A DNA stretch of 64,000 nt from an uncultured Rhodopila sp. (GCF_903915725.1 NZ_CAIWTY010000026.1:1-64000), one strand, 5' to 3'; counted from the stretch's first letter, positions 49,450-60,928 are shown. Notes: a model not told the origin generated them from the sequence alone. Made by a program: numbers and translations.

Positions 49450-51096
49450 CTATTCCCGTCCGCCGCTGCGCAACTCCGAGTAAACCCGCTCACTGAAATG
49501 ATCCAGCGCTGCCACTTTCATGTCTGCCGGGATTTTTCCGTCCGCCTCAACAATCGGGCAGTAGGCGATCGTCAGGCTGTTGACGATATCTGCCTGATTC
49601 GCTTGCGGCACCGCGGCCTTCACAGTGGCAACGACTTTTTCCGCCGTCTGCAACACGGTGTCCACCGTCATCGCTTGCAGCGCATCGGTGACGCCGCTCC
49701 TCGGATCATTGATTACCGTCGCCAGGTCCGGCTGCACGACTTTGGGACATTGCCCGTTCGGTCCGATGCTCATCGCGGTGAACGATTTCGGCCGCAGAAT
49801 ACCGACATCCCCGGGACCGGCGTTCGGCGGCGCCTCGTTGCCCCAGGATTGGCGAAGGTAGTTCGTTACATCCGCGATCTGCTGGTCGGTCATGCCGGCG
49901 CCGACGGCGGGCATCGGCGCGTAACTGCCCTGCGCCTCGATCCCGCCGAGAATGACGCGAATGACGTCGTCCGGCCCGTCCGCCAGCACCGCGCCGTTGT
50001 CCGCCAGCGACGGCACCGAGCCCTTGATGCCCGCGCCGTTAAGCTGATGACATGACGCGCAATTGTTCAGGTACACCTGCCGCCCGAGCGGTCGGCGTCC
50101 GATGAAGGCAGTTCTCTCGGCGCTGACATAGCTCGGCTCCGCCGGCGTGGATTTTAGATAGGCAACGATCGCATGCAGGTCCGCGTCGGTCAGCTTGCGC
50201 AAGCTTTCGTGAATCGTTTCGGCCATCGGCCCTGTCGCCACACCCATCCCGGGCGAAACGCCCGTCTTAAGGAACGCAAAGACCTGGTCATCCGTATACT
50301 TCCCGATCCCGTCCCGTATATCCGACGTTATATTCGGCGCATACCAGTGCTCGATCGGCCCGCCACGCAGCGCTTCCGCCCACGGCGTATCGCCGAGCAG
50401 GTTGCGGCCGTTATGGCACTCACCGCAATGCCCGAGGCCCTCGACGATATAGGCGCCGCGGTTGATCTCCGCCGATTTCGACGGATCGGGCTGGAAGGTG
50501 CCCTGGCGCAGGAACAGATCGTCCCACACGGTCAAACCAGCGCGAATATTGAACGGGAACGCCAGCTTGCTGGGCTTTCGCGGCGCATGCACCGGCTGCA
50601 ACGAGAACAAATACGCCTTGATGGCGAGAACATCGTCGCGCGTAACCTTGGTATACCACGGATACGGCATCACCGGGTAAAGGTGCTCCCCGTTCGGACC
50701 GATGCCCGCGTGCAGCACGCGATAGAACTGATCGTCTGTCAGGTTGCCGATGCCGGTTTCCTTGTCAGGGGTAATATTCGGCGTGGAGATCGGGCCAAAC
50801 GGCGTCGGCATGTAGCGGCCGCCGGCGAATTTCGCTCCGTCATGCGCCGTGTGGCACGACGCGCAATCGCCCAGATCGGCCAGATACTCGCCGCGCGAGA
50901 CCGAATCTTGACCGGACTGATCCGGAGCCGCATGGATCGGCGCTGCCAGGACCGGCAGCAGCAGGACCGGCAGCAACAGCACCGGCAGCAACAGCACCGG
51001 CAGCAACAGCACCGGCAGCAACAGCACCGGCAAAAAACTCGCGATCCGCAACGACGATCGGGCACGCCCCGCCTTCTCAGCCTCCCGATCAGCCAT
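49450..51096 (-). CDS. Three-haem cytochrome c, dehydrogenase subunit type
   Basis: The 548-residue exported protein carries three c-type haem sites: C78-H82 (CASCH), C224-H228 (CGECH) and C346-H350 (CASCH). This is the layout of the cytochrome subunit of membrane alcohol, gluconate or sorbitol dehydrogenases of acetic acid bacteria (LADLGDCASCHTAHDG, GLGHCGECHNGRNLLG, LNNCASCHQLNGAGI). About 100 residues at the C-terminus extend past the usual end. The signal peptide core is five tandem copies of LPVLL. The ATG at 51094-51096 has GGGAGA five bases upstream. No dehydrogenase catalytic subunit adjoins, so its electron donor is unknown. Confidence 0.9.
   Translation of the reverse strand: MADREAEKAGRARSSLRIASFLPVLLLPVLLLPVLLLPVLLLPVLLLPVLAAPIHAAPDQSGQDSVSRGEYLADLGDCASCHTAHDGAKFAGGRYMPTPFGPISTPNITPDKETGIGNLTDDQFYRVLHAGIGPNGEHLYPVMPYPWYTKVTRDDVLAIKAYLFSLQPVHAPRKPSKLAFPFNIRAGLTVWDDLFLRQGTFQPDPSKSAEINRGAYIVEGLGHCGECHNGRNLLGDTPWAEALRGGPIEHWYAPNITSDIRDGIGKYTDDQVFAFLKTGVSPGMGVATGPMAETIHESLRKLTDADLHAIVAYLKSTPAEPSYVSAERTAFIGRRPLGRQVYLNNCASCHQLNGAGIKGSVPSLADNGAVLADGPDDVIRVILGGIEAQGSYAPMPAVGAGMTDQQIADVTNYLRQSWGNEAPPNAGPGDVGILRPKSFTAMSIGPNGQCPKVVQPDLATVINDPRSGVTDALQAMTVDTVLQTAEKVVATVKAAVPQANQADIVNSLTIAYCPIVEADGKIPADMKVAALDHFSERVYSELRSGGRE
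50950..51033. repeat. 15-bp tandem repeat inside cytochrome signal peptide
   Basis: About five copies of a unit like CAGCAACAGCACCGG encode LPVLL repeats on the minus strand. The three central copies are identical. Copy-number change would keep the frame and alter signal length. Confidence 0.9.
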
Positions 51097-51306
51097 ACGA
51101 TCTCCCGTGTTCCGGCGACACCTGGCGGAACGGCAGCGCGCCGCTTCGGTTGCCCCGGCCGATCGGCCTTCACGAAGCTGTTGCTCAACGGCAAGGCGGC
51201 CGGCGGTGACATGATCGTAATCGTCATCACGTCTCGCCGAACCCGGCGACGCACCTCCTTCGGCGAATGTTTCCGGCGGCAGCAGGTGCGAGGCAGGAGG
51301 TTCAAC

Positions 51307-51855
51307 ATGGGCTGGACAAGGCGAAGGGTCGATCACGCGGGCCGGGATCGCGTGCGTTATTCCTGGCTCTACGGCGCAGCGGTGGCCATCGCCGGCGGGG
51401 GCCTGTTCGCGCTCATGACGATGCCGGCGCATCCGGACGGAGCCTCCCAAAGATCCGAACCGGCGATAAAGCCTATCGGCGACAGTCCGGTGGCGCTGGC
51501 GGCCGGTAACGCGGTCGGCACGGCGGAGAAGGCCGCGCTGAAGCTCGGCACCAACCGGGTCTACCGCTTCCGCCTGCGCCACCCGTTCCTCTACGGCCTG
51601 GCCGCATTCATCGCCGGCGCGGGCGTTGTCGCGGCGTTCATTCTGCTGAGCGTCCTGAAAACGACCTATGAAAGCCCGGACCTGAAAGCCGCTCTGTACG
51701 ACCTCATCATCGGCGGCGCCGGCGGCGGGATCGCGGCGGTCGTGCTGGCGTTCGCCTATACAGGCGCCATTCGCCAGACCCTGAAGCCGATGCAGGCGGC
51801 CGGCCTCACCGGGTCCGCAGAACCAGCCACCGCGCGGCTTCACCCAGCAGAGTGA
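51307..51855 (+). CDS. Hypothetical membrane protein with two or three helices
   Basis: The 182-residue protein has hydrophobic stretches at about residues 18-38 (WLYGAAVAIAGGGLFALMTM), 94-116 (FLYGLAAFIAGAGVVAAFIL) and 133-153 (YDLIIGGAGGGIAAVVLAFA). The linker after the first helix is polar. AGGAGG lies seven bases before the ATG. The 3' end overlaps the convergent HPP-family gene by 50 bases. I recognise no family. Confidence 0.65.
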   Translation: MGWTRRRVDHAGRDRVRYSWLYGAAVAIAGGGLFALMTMPAHPDGASQRSEPAIKPIGDSPVALAAGNAVGTAEKAALKLGTNRVYRFRLRHPFLYGLAAFIAGAGVVAAFILLSVLKTTYESPDLKAALYDLIIGGAGGGIAAVVLAFAYTGAIRQTLKPMQAAGLTGSAEPATARLHPAE

Positions 51856-52372
51856 CCAGCAGAATGCCCGCCACCAGCCGGGCGGCGCCGTCCGCGGTCG
51901 CCGTTTCGGCGCCCAGCGCAACGACCAGCGCGGTGGCTCCACCCGCCGCGCTGGTCGCCCGCAGGATGCGCTGGAGCACGGACGTTGCGATCACGGCTGC
52001 CACGGCGGCGGCAATGCGGGGGATCGTCAGCGGGTTGTTGCCCATGAATTGAGGCGTCCACGCCGCCGACAGCAGGAAGACGGCGGCGAATCCGGCGGCC
52101 GCCCCGATCAACTGGCCCATGCCGGTGTTCCAGCCGCGGGCGCTCGGTGCCTCGGGCGTCATGGTTTGCAGGAAGATGGCGGACCCGAGGCTCGGGACCA
52201 GCAAAGGCTGCTGCACATGGATGCTGAGCGCGCCGATGGCGGTGAGGACCGTGGCGATGAGCAGCGGCGGCAGGATCTCCTTGCACAGCGTTCTTGTCAG
52301 CGATCGGCGCCGGGACGGAGCGCTGGACGGAGAGTCAATGCCGCTTGCCGCCGGTGGGCCGGGTGCATCCAT
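51806..52372 (-). CDS. HPP family membrane protein
   Basis: The 188-residue protein has four to five membrane helices and matches the HPP family (some members transport nitrite in chloroplasts). PLLVPSLGSAIFLQTMTPEA and ARGWNTGMGQLIGAAAGF are the conserved loops, with the PSLG segment in place of the usual PxLGAS pattern. The N-terminal ~30 residues are polar and cytoplasmic. The tail overlaps a convergent gene by 50 bases. Its substrate is not known. Confidence 0.8.
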   Translation of the reverse strand: MDAPGPPAASGIDSPSSAPSRRRSLTRTLCKEILPPLLIATVLTAIGALSIHVQQPLLVPSLGSAIFLQTMTPEAPSARGWNTGMGQLIGAAAGFAAVFLLSAAWTPQFMGNNPLTIPRIAAAVAAVIATSVLQRILRATSAAGGATALVVALGAETATADGAARLVAGILLVTLLGEAARWLVLRTR

Positions 52373-52528
52373 GCGGGCCTAATTGCGGAACCGCGGGCCG
52401 CGTTCATTGGCGTCGCTTACTCGCGAACAGTTGGCCGCGGCGATTTGGTGGAAAGACTGTGACCTGCGGCACAGCCTTCACTCCGGCGGGCTGGTCTTAT
52501 GCGCCTGTCAAACCAGGGGACCAGATCC

Positions 52529-52693
52529 ATGACCGAACTCCACAAGCCCGGCCATCTGCGTGAAATCGCCCGCGTGCTCGATCAGCCGGTCGAGCAGGAT
52601 CGCCGTTTGGTTCCCGTGCTGCAATGGTCCGTGAGCCCGGAAACCGGGCGTCCCGTCGGCCGCTGGACGGTCAATGCAGAAGGCCCCGGGTAG
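52529..52693 (+). CDS. Small hypothetical protein
   Basis: The 54-residue frame (MTELHKPGHLREIARVLDQP, then a Val/Trp-containing strand and SPETGRPVGRWTV) has AGGGGA eight to nine bases before the ATG. No signal or membrane segment. I know no family; the call rests on the ribosome-binding site and protein-like composition. Confidence 0.45.
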   Translation: MTELHKPGHLREIARVLDQPVEQDRRLVPVLQWSVSPETGRPVGRWTVNAEGPG

Positions 52694-52708
52694 GCGGAGA
52701 AAGAACCT

Positions 52709-53020
52709 TTACGCTGCCAGCGCCGCTCCGGCCCACGCCGTCAGCGTCCACAACACTAGCAAAACGACTTGCGCCCCTACCGTCAGCGCCGGAGCGGGTG
52801 CGTCCTCGGTGATCGCCCGGCCGCCGTTCAAAGTCAGCGCCGTCACCGGCAAATAAACGACGAAGCTCGCCAGCGTCGCCAGCAGCAGGCCGGTCACGCA
52901 GGCCTGGGCGCCGAATACGAAATACGTCGCCAAGGCCGCTGCGACATGCGGCAAGCCCGGCAGCCAATGCTGCCCGGCGGCGGGGCGGGAAAAGCCGGAC
53001 AGGGCACGGACAGCGCGCAT
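52709..53020 (-). CDS. Small three-helix membrane protein coupled to cysI
   Basis: The 103-residue protein has three hydrophobic helices: VAAALATYFVFGAQ, VTGLLLATLASFVVYLPVTAL and VGAQVVLLVLWTLTAWAG. Its start (ATG at 53018-53020, or GTG three bases earlier) directly abuts the cysI stop, so translation is probably coupled to the sulfite reductase gene. The family is unknown to me. The context suggests a role with sulfite or sulfide at the membrane, which is inference. Confidence 0.65.
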   Translation of the reverse strand: MRAVRALSGFSRPAAGQHWLPGLPHVAAALATYFVFGAQACVTGLLLATLASFVVYLPVTALTLNGGRAITEDAPAPALTVGAQVVLLVLWTLTAWAGAALAA

Positions 53021-53023
53021 CAC

Positions 53024-54724
53024 TCAGTTTCCTACATCGGGGGACAGGTTTTCATGAAAGTTCGCCCCGGCGGTGGTTTCGGCCACAACGCCGGTGCGGA
53101 TGACGAAGTCGCCGAAGCGTTCGTTGCTTTTGCGCTGTTTTGCGTAAGCCTCGAACAGAGGCGACAACGCAGCAACGATCGCGTCGCCGTTGACGTCCCG
53201 CCGGTGCAGCTTGTTCAGCCGCACGCCTTCATGCGCGCCCCCGAGATACAGATTGTAAACCCCCGGGCCCCGGCCGACCAACCCGATTTCCGAGATGTAG
53301 GGGCGGGCGCAGCCGTTCGGGCAGCCGGTCATGCGGATGGTGATCTCGTCCTCACGCAGGCCGAACCGCTCCAGTTCGAACTCCAGCCGGGTCACCAGAT
53401 CCGGCAAGTAACGTTCGCTCTCAGCCAGCGCCAGCCCGCATGTCGGCAGCGCCACGCAGGCCATGGCGCTGCCGCGCAGGCCGCTGAACGTCCCGTCAAG
53501 GCCATGCGCCGTCAGCAGCTTCTGCACCGCTTTCCGCTTGGCCTTCGGTATATCGGCCAGCACGAGGTTCTGGTTAGCCGTCATGATGAACCGGCCAATG
53601 CCCAACCCGGCAATCTCGTGCAGCCCCGCCAGCATGCCGCCCTTCATGCGGCCGTTCTCGACGAACAGCGTGAAGTGAGAGGTGCCATCCTCCTCCTGCG
53701 CCCAGCCCAGACGATCGCCGGTCGAGTGGAACGAGAACGGCTTGGCGGCGGTCAGCTTCACCGCCAGACGCTCCTGCACCAGCGCCACGAACCGGTCGAG
53801 GCCGATGGTGTCAATGGTGTATTTCAGCCGCGCATGCTTGCGGTTGGACCGGTCGCCGAAATCGCGCTGCACCGTCAGGACCTTCTCGGCGACGTCGATC
53901 GCATCCTGCGGCTTGCAGAAGCCGATGACATCCGCGGTGCGCGGATAGGTTTCGGGCTCGCCATGGGTCATCCCCATGCCGCCGCCGATGGTCACGTTGT
54001 AACCGACGATTCGGCCGCGCTGGACGATCGCGATGAAGCCCAGATCGTGCGCGAAGACATCGACATCGTTATGCGGCGGCAACGCCACCGCGATCTTGAA
54101 TTTCCGCGGCAGATAGGTCCGCCCGTAAATGGGTTCTTCCTCGACAACGCCGCCGGAAATGCGCTCCTCGCCCAGCCAGATCTCGTGCCAGGCGCGGGTT
54201 TTCGGCAGCAGGTGCTCGGAAAACCCGCGTGCCAGCGCGCTGATGGCCGCGTAGTGATCGCGCTGCCACGGTGCGACCGTCGCGATGACGTTGCGGTTGA
54301 CGTCGCCGCACGCCGCGATCGTATCCAGCGTCACCGCATTCAGTCCCTGCATCAGCGGACGCAGGTTGCCTTTCAGGATGCCGTGGAACTGCACCGTCTC
54401 CCGCGTCGTCAGACGGATCGTTCCGTTGGCCCGCTCCTTCGCCAGCTTTTCGATGGTCAGCCATTGCGCCGGAGTCACGATGCCGCCCGGAATGCGCATC
54501 CGGACCATGAAGCTGAACGCTTTCTCCATCCGCTGCTTGCCGCGCTCGGCCCGCAGATCGCGGTCGTCCTGCTGGTAGAAGCCGTGGAATTTCGTCAGTT
54601 GCCCGTCGTCTTCCGACAGCGCACCGGTTTCGGCGTGGGTCAGCCCCTCGGCAATTCCGCCGCGGAGGAAGTTGCTGGCTTGCTTGATACGCTCGTTCGC
54701 CGAGAGCGGCCGTTCGATGTCCAT
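53024..54724 (-). CDS. cysI: Assimilatory sulfite reductase, hemoprotein subunit
   Basis: The 566-residue siroheme/[4Fe-4S] protein reduces sulfite to sulfide. The four cluster cysteines are C423, C429 (ACVALPTCGLA) and C468, C472 (MTGCPNGCARPY), with spacing equal to E. coli CysI. Other conserved parts are LTTRETVQFHGILKGNLR and GGGMGMTHG. Length is normal. Electrons would come from CysJ, encoded 166 bases upstream on the same strand. The gap between the two genes holds a hairpin repeat. Confidence 0.95.
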   Translation of the reverse strand: MDIERPLSANERIKQASNFLRGGIAEGLTHAETGALSEDDGQLTKFHGFYQQDDRDLRAERGKQRMEKAFSFMVRMRIPGGIVTPAQWLTIEKLAKERANGTIRLTTRETVQFHGILKGNLRPLMQGLNAVTLDTIAACGDVNRNVIATVAPWQRDHYAAISALARGFSEHLLPKTRAWHEIWLGEERISGGVVEEEPIYGRTYLPRKFKIAVALPPHNDVDVFAHDLGFIAIVQRGRIVGYNVTIGGGMGMTHGEPETYPRTADVIGFCKPQDAIDVAEKVLTVQRDFGDRSNRKHARLKYTIDTIGLDRFVALVQERLAVKLTAAKPFSFHSTGDRLGWAQEEDGTSHFTLFVENGRMKGGMLAGLHEIAGLGIGRFIMTANQNLVLADIPKAKRKAVQKLLTAHGLDGTFSGLRGSAMACVALPTCGLALAESERYLPDLVTRLEFELERFGLREDEITIRMTGCPNGCARPYISEIGLVGRGPGVYNLYLGGAHEGVRLNKLHRRDVNGDAIVAALSPLFEAYAKQRKSNERFGDFVIRTGVVAETTAGANFHENLSPDVGN

Positions 54725-54742
54725 GTCCCGCTGTTCCTACCA

Positions 54743-54830
54743 CGTCATGGCGGGCGCAAGCCCGCCATCCACGCCTTCGTTTGCCCGGCGACCGCAAGGC
54801 GTTGATGGTGGCCCTGCGGCCACCATGACG
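54743..54830. repeat. Two-hairpin intergenic repeat
   Basis: Outer ends CGTCATGG/CCATGACG enclose a first hairpin (ATGGCGGGC with GCCCGCCAT), an inner pair (CCACGCCTT with AAGGCGTTG) and a second hairpin (ATGGTGGCC with GGCCACCAT). It is the same design as the array at 43069-43336 and lies between cysJ and cysI. Confidence 0.85.
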
Positions 54831-54890
54831 CTGAGGGCCCGGTGCGCCCTGGCCCTCAAACGAAGCGATCTTCCGTTCATCCGCCGCTCC

Positions 54891-56636
54891 CTAATACACA
54901 TCGCGCAAGTAACGGCCGTCGCGGCGGATCGCATCCAGCTCCGCCTTCGCCCCGGCTTTATCCTGCTTGCCCTGATCCGCTAAAATCCGCAGCAGCGCTT
55001 CATGCACATCCTTCGCCATCGCATTGGCATCGCCGCACACGTAAAGCGCCGCACCGTCGCGCAACCAGCCGTACAGATCGCCGCGTACGTCCCACAACGT
55101 ATCCTGCACGTAACGCTTCTCCGGCTGGTCGCGGGAAAAGGCCACGTCCAGCCGGGTCAGTAGCTTGCTCTTCAGCCAATCCTGCAGTTCCAACTGATAC
55201 AGGAAGTCGTGGGTATAGTTACGATGCCCGAACACCAGCCAGTTGCGGCCGCCCGCGCCAATCGCCTCGCGCTCTTGCAGGAACGCACGGAACGGCGCCA
55301 CGCCGGTGCCCGGCCCGATCATGATCACCGGCCGCTCGGGATCTGCCGGCAAACGGAAATGCGGATTGGAGCGCAGAAACACCTTCAGCCGATCACCCGC
55401 CCGGTGCCGCGCGGTGATGTCGATCGACGCGACACCGGCGCGCTCCCGCCCATGCGACGTGTAGCGCAGCCCGGCGATCAGCAGATGCGCCTCGTCAGGC
55501 ACGGCCTTGCGGCTGGAGGCGATCGAGTAATACCGCGGGGGCAGGGGACGCAGCAGCGCCGTCAACTGCTCCGCCGACAGCTTGCCGGGCGCCGTTTCCA
55601 GCAGATCGATGATCTGCCGCCCAACCGCCCACTCGGCCGGTAGCGCCGCGGTGCCGGTCTCCCGCGCAAAATCCTCCACCTGCTTTGCCGTCAGCGTGGT
55701 GATGTCCAGCCGATCGAGCAACGCCCCGCGCAACGTGTCGTCAGCGGCCACTCCCGCCGCCTTCAGCACCGCATCGGCCAGCGCCGGATCGTTCGATGGC
55801 ACCACGCCCAGCGAATCGCCGGGCTCATACGCAATCCCCGCCCCCTCCAGCGACACCGCCACATGCCATGTGTCCGACGATGATCGGCTGCCGGACAGCC
55901 GCACATGCTCGGTGATCTCGGCCTCGAACGGCCGCGCGCGCGTCGGCGAGTCGCCGCCCGGACGGGCGAAATCGACATGGATGACGGAGGCGCCGGCCTC
56001 CTTGATGCCGACCTCGGCGTTCAGACGTTCCAGCGTGGAGTCGATCCAGCCGTTGGCGGGCGTCTCGAAATCGAGGTCGCATTCGATGCGATCAGTTATC
56101 CGCGCGCCGCCCAGGGCCGCCAGACGCTCATCGATGCGGCGCCCGGTCTCGCAGAACTGCGCATAGGCGCGGTCCCCCAACGCCAGCACGGCGAAGCGGG
56201 TCTTCTCGAACCGCGGTGCGTCGTCCGCCATCAGCGCTTCGTAGAAATCGACGGCGCGTTGCGGCGGGTCGCCCTCGCCCCAGGTGGCGGCGATGACCAG
56301 CAGGTTCTCCGTTGCCGCGGCCTGCGCCGGGGTGAAATCCGCCATGTCCACGACCTTCGGCGCGAACCCCAGCTTGGCCGCGACCTTGCGCGCCTGTCCG
56401 GCCAGCGCCTCGGAGTTGCCCGACTCGGTGCCGAACAGGATGGTTAGCGGCGCCCGCTTGGCCGGCGGCGCGGCCGGGGTCGCAGCCTGTCCGCCCGAGG
56501 CCGCCTGCAGCCCCGCCAGATAGCCCGACAGCCAGGCGCGCTGCTCCGGCGTGGTGACGGAGATCACGCGGTTCAGCGCGGCGATCTGCTCCTCGGCGAA
56601 CGGAGCGGTGCTGGGCAGCAAGAAAGCGGGCGGCAT
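54891..56636 (-). CDS. cysJ: Assimilatory sulfite reductase, flavoprotein subunit
   Basis: The 581-residue NADPH-dependent diflavin reductase has an N-terminal flavodoxin domain (LTILFGTESGNSEALAGQA, IAATWGEGDPPQ), a connecting FAD domain (PRYYSIASSRKAVPDEAHL) and a C-terminal NADPH domain (MIGPGTGVAPFRAFLQER, YVCGDANAMAKDVHEAL, and the terminal YLRDVY). It passes electrons to the CysI siroheme. The ATG at 56634-56636 has AAGGA eight bases upstream. cysI follows on the same strand. Confidence 0.95.
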   Translation of the reverse strand: MPPAFLLPSTAPFAEEQIAALNRVISVTTPEQRAWLSGYLAGLQAASGGQAATPAAPPAKRAPLTILFGTESGNSEALAGQARKVAAKLGFAPKVVDMADFTPAQAAATENLLVIAATWGEGDPPQRAVDFYEALMADDAPRFEKTRFAVLALGDRAYAQFCETGRRIDERLAALGGARITDRIECDLDFETPANGWIDSTLERLNAEVGIKEAGASVIHVDFARPGGDSPTRARPFEAEITEHVRLSGSRSSSDTWHVAVSLEGAGIAYEPGDSLGVVPSNDPALADAVLKAAGVAADDTLRGALLDRLDITTLTAKQVEDFARETGTAALPAEWAVGRQIIDLLETAPGKLSAEQLTALLRPLPPRYYSIASSRKAVPDEAHLLIAGLRYTSHGRERAGVASIDITARHRAGDRLKVFLRSNPHFRLPADPERPVIMIGPGTGVAPFRAFLQEREAIGAGGRNWLVFGHRNYTHDFLYQLELQDWLKSKLLTRLDVAFSRDQPEKRYVQDTLWDVRGDLYGWLRDGAALYVCGDANAMAKDVHEALLRILADQGKQDKAGAKAELDAIRRDGRYLRDVY

Positions 56637-57155
56637 GGGTTTTCCTTCAGCCTCGAACCCGGGCAGGTGGTGCGACGAGCGGGCTTTCATTAGACGCACG
56701 CCCGGGGGTCGTCACCCCGATGGGATCAAGGTGGAGGCGAACAAAATCGGGAAAGTCCATCGATGAAGGGTGCCTGTCAGCGCGCTGTATGGGAAAGGCC
56801 GTAAAGAGGATATTTTTCCGACAATCGCAAGGGGAACCCAGAAGTTTGGATACAATTTTTACCTATCCCATATCTAACAGTAAGAACTCCTCCAATTTGC
56901 GCAAAAAATGGGAAAATTCATCTGCACTGTCGGCGGGACGTTCTTTCCCTTCGCGACAAACCGGCTTGGCCCGAGGCTCCCGGCCCACCGAGCCGAGGCT
57001 GTGCCGCCGGAAGCTAGCGCATCGCTCAAGCCTGACCGGTCAACGCCCAAGTTAACGAGTCTGACGGGCGCGCACTTTATCCGGCTGACACCCGATGCCA
57101 GAGGCCCTATCTTGAAGGCCGTGCATCTCCGCGGCCTGCAGAAGGCGACATCGCT
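56637..57155. other. AT-richer divergent intergenic region
   Basis: These 519 bases lie between cysJ (leftward) and the PIN-type pair (rightward). The part 56800-56930 is AT-richer than the rest and may hold promoters. Open frames here lack ribosome-binding sites and similarity. No repeat or RNA is recognised. Confidence 0.45.
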
Positions 57156-57377
57156 ATGTTAGTGTCCGACCTGAAAAGAGCTTCGCCGCATGACATCCTC
57201 CAGGCCTGGCAGGATGGTGCTATTAGCTATCGGGAGGCGATGACGCTGACCGGTTGCGAAAACCTGTTCGAGCTCTACCAGGCTTGCAGGTCGAGCCGCG
57301 TAGCCCTTCGCAGTGTTCTGACCGACCGGGAGTTGCAAGGGGTGGAAGCCACGGTGTCCGACCTCATCGGGCCGTAG
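57156..57377 (+). CDS. Small protein upstream of PIN-like gene, possible antitoxin
   Basis: The 73-residue protein looks like a compact helix-turn-helix-type protein: SPHDILQAWQDGAISYREAM then LTGCENLFELYQACRSSRVA. It ends eight bases before a PIN-domain gene on the same strand. That arrangement and its size are typical of an antitoxin, but I cannot place it in a known family. The ribosome-binding site is weak (GAAGG about 14 bases upstream). Confidence 0.6.
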   Translation: MLVSDLKRASPHDILQAWQDGAISYREAMTLTGCENLFELYQACRSSRVALRSVLTDRELQGVEATVSDLIGP

Positions 57378-57385
57378 GCCGGCGC

Positions 57386-58060
57386 ATGAACACCTGGAAG
57401 AAAAAGCCGGTCACTCTGATCGTCGCCGATTCAGGGCCGCTGATCAGTCTCGCTTGTGCCGACGAACTGCGCTTACTCCAATCGTTTGGTCGCCCGGTCC
57501 TCGTCGCTGACGTTGTTCGAAAGGAGTGGACCCGGAAGCTCGGCGCGCCCGGCGAGGAGCGGTTGACGCACTGGTTTGACACCGCCGGTGGAAACCAGTT
57601 TAGGGAGCTGCGCACGCCGTTCCTAGCCGTTTTTATTGATGCCATCGCTCAGGAGGCGTCGGGCGAGAACCCGGACGCCACTATCGGTCTCGGTGACGCC
57701 GCGATCTCGTGGATCCTCAAGAACCTGCCACGACTGAAAAGTGTGGACGGAGAATCGCTGCCGGTTGGCCCCGAAGAAATCGCTCTCGTGCTGACCGAAG
57801 ACGGTCCCTATGGCGATGGGTCGGTGCTCATGCAGCGGCGGGCTCATGTGCTGTCGACACGCCAATGGCTGAAAACCTTGGAGCGTTTGGGACTTATCCC
57901 GTCATCCCGGGCAATAATCGACGAAATCCAGGCGGGCGGCCGCCGAGTCGCGCGCTACATGGCCGATCGGCCGGCGGAGGTGGACGGCGGCACCCGCAGC
58001 GACTGGAAAGACGGGACCGAAGCGGTCGTCGCGGGCCGCGGCGAAGATCAGACGCCATAG
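57386..58060 (+). CDS. PIN-domain-like protein, possible toxin
   Basis: The 224-residue protein begins IVADSGPLISLACADELRLL with the first PIN-type acidic residue (D15). GLGDAAISWILKNLPRL may supply further acids at the expected position, and IALVLTEDGPYGDGSVLM a last one. PIN-fold ribonucleases need three or four such acids. It is longer than typical VapC proteins (~130 residues); the last ~50 residues form an Arg/Gly/Asp-rich tail. It follows a small gene by eight bases. Toxin function is inferred from fold and pairing. Confidence 0.65.
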   Translation: MNTWKKKPVTLIVADSGPLISLACADELRLLQSFGRPVLVADVVRKEWTRKLGAPGEERLTHWFDTAGGNQFRELRTPFLAVFIDAIAQEASGENPDATIGLGDAAISWILKNLPRLKSVDGESLPVGPEEIALVLTEDGPYGDGSVLMQRRAHVLSTRQWLKTLERLGLIPSSRAIIDEIQAGGRRVARYMADRPAEVDGGTRSDWKDGTEAVVAGRGEDQTP

Positions 58061-58176
58061 CCCGGGGACGAACAGTTTGACGGCTGGTGCAGCGGCCTGA
58101 TCGTCCCCGCCGCCCGCATTGCCAGCGCCCGAGTCCACGATCATTCTCCCGCGGCTCAACCACAGGACCAACGTCG

Positions 58177-60468
<2,292 letters not shown>

Positions 60469-60472
60469 CTCC

Positions 60473-60928
60473 ATGCTGTGGCTGATCCTCGGAGCGGCGG
60501 TTCTGTTCGTTCTGATGGGCGGGGCGCGCGCGTTCGAGCGCGCCTCGGTGACGACGATCAAGTCTTTCCTGACCTGGGTGGCGGCGCTGGGCGGCATTAC
60601 TTTGGCGCTGCTGCTGATCCTGTCCGGCCGCGGCGGCATCGCACTGGGGCCGCTGGTCATGTTCGGGCCTCTGCTCTACCGAAAATGGCAGGAATCCCGC
60701 GCCAAAGCTATTGGCGGTGGCGGCGGTGGCGCTCGGCCGCCGCCGAACCGGCCCGGCGCGATGACTCGCAAGGAGGCGTACGAGGTCCTCGGCCTCCACC
60801 CCGGCGCGTCGGAGACGGAAATTCGCGACGCTCACCGCCGGCTGATGCGCGGCGCCCACCCGGATGCCGGCGGTTCGGATTGGCTGGCCAGCCGGGTGAA
60901 TCAGGCGCGCGACATTTTACTGGGGTAA
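60473..60928 (+). CDS. Membrane-anchored J-domain protein
   Basis: The 151-residue protein has two N-terminal helices (WLILGAAVLFVLMGGARAF, WVAALGGITLALLLILSG), a Gly-rich linker and a C-terminal J domain. KEAYEVLGLHPGASETEIRD is followed by the HPD tripeptide in RGAHPDAGGSDWLA. The layout resembles mitochondrial Pam18/TIM14 and its alphaproteobacterial relatives. It would stimulate DnaK at the membrane. It begins four bases after maeB and may be co-transcribed. Confidence 0.87.
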   Translation: MLWLILGAAVLFVLMGGARAFERASVTTIKSFLTWVAALGGITLALLLILSGRGGIALGPLVMFGPLLYRKWQESRAKAIGGGGGGARPPPNRPGAMTRKEAYEVLGLHPGASETEIRDAHRRLMRGAHPDAGGSDWLASRVNQARDILLG

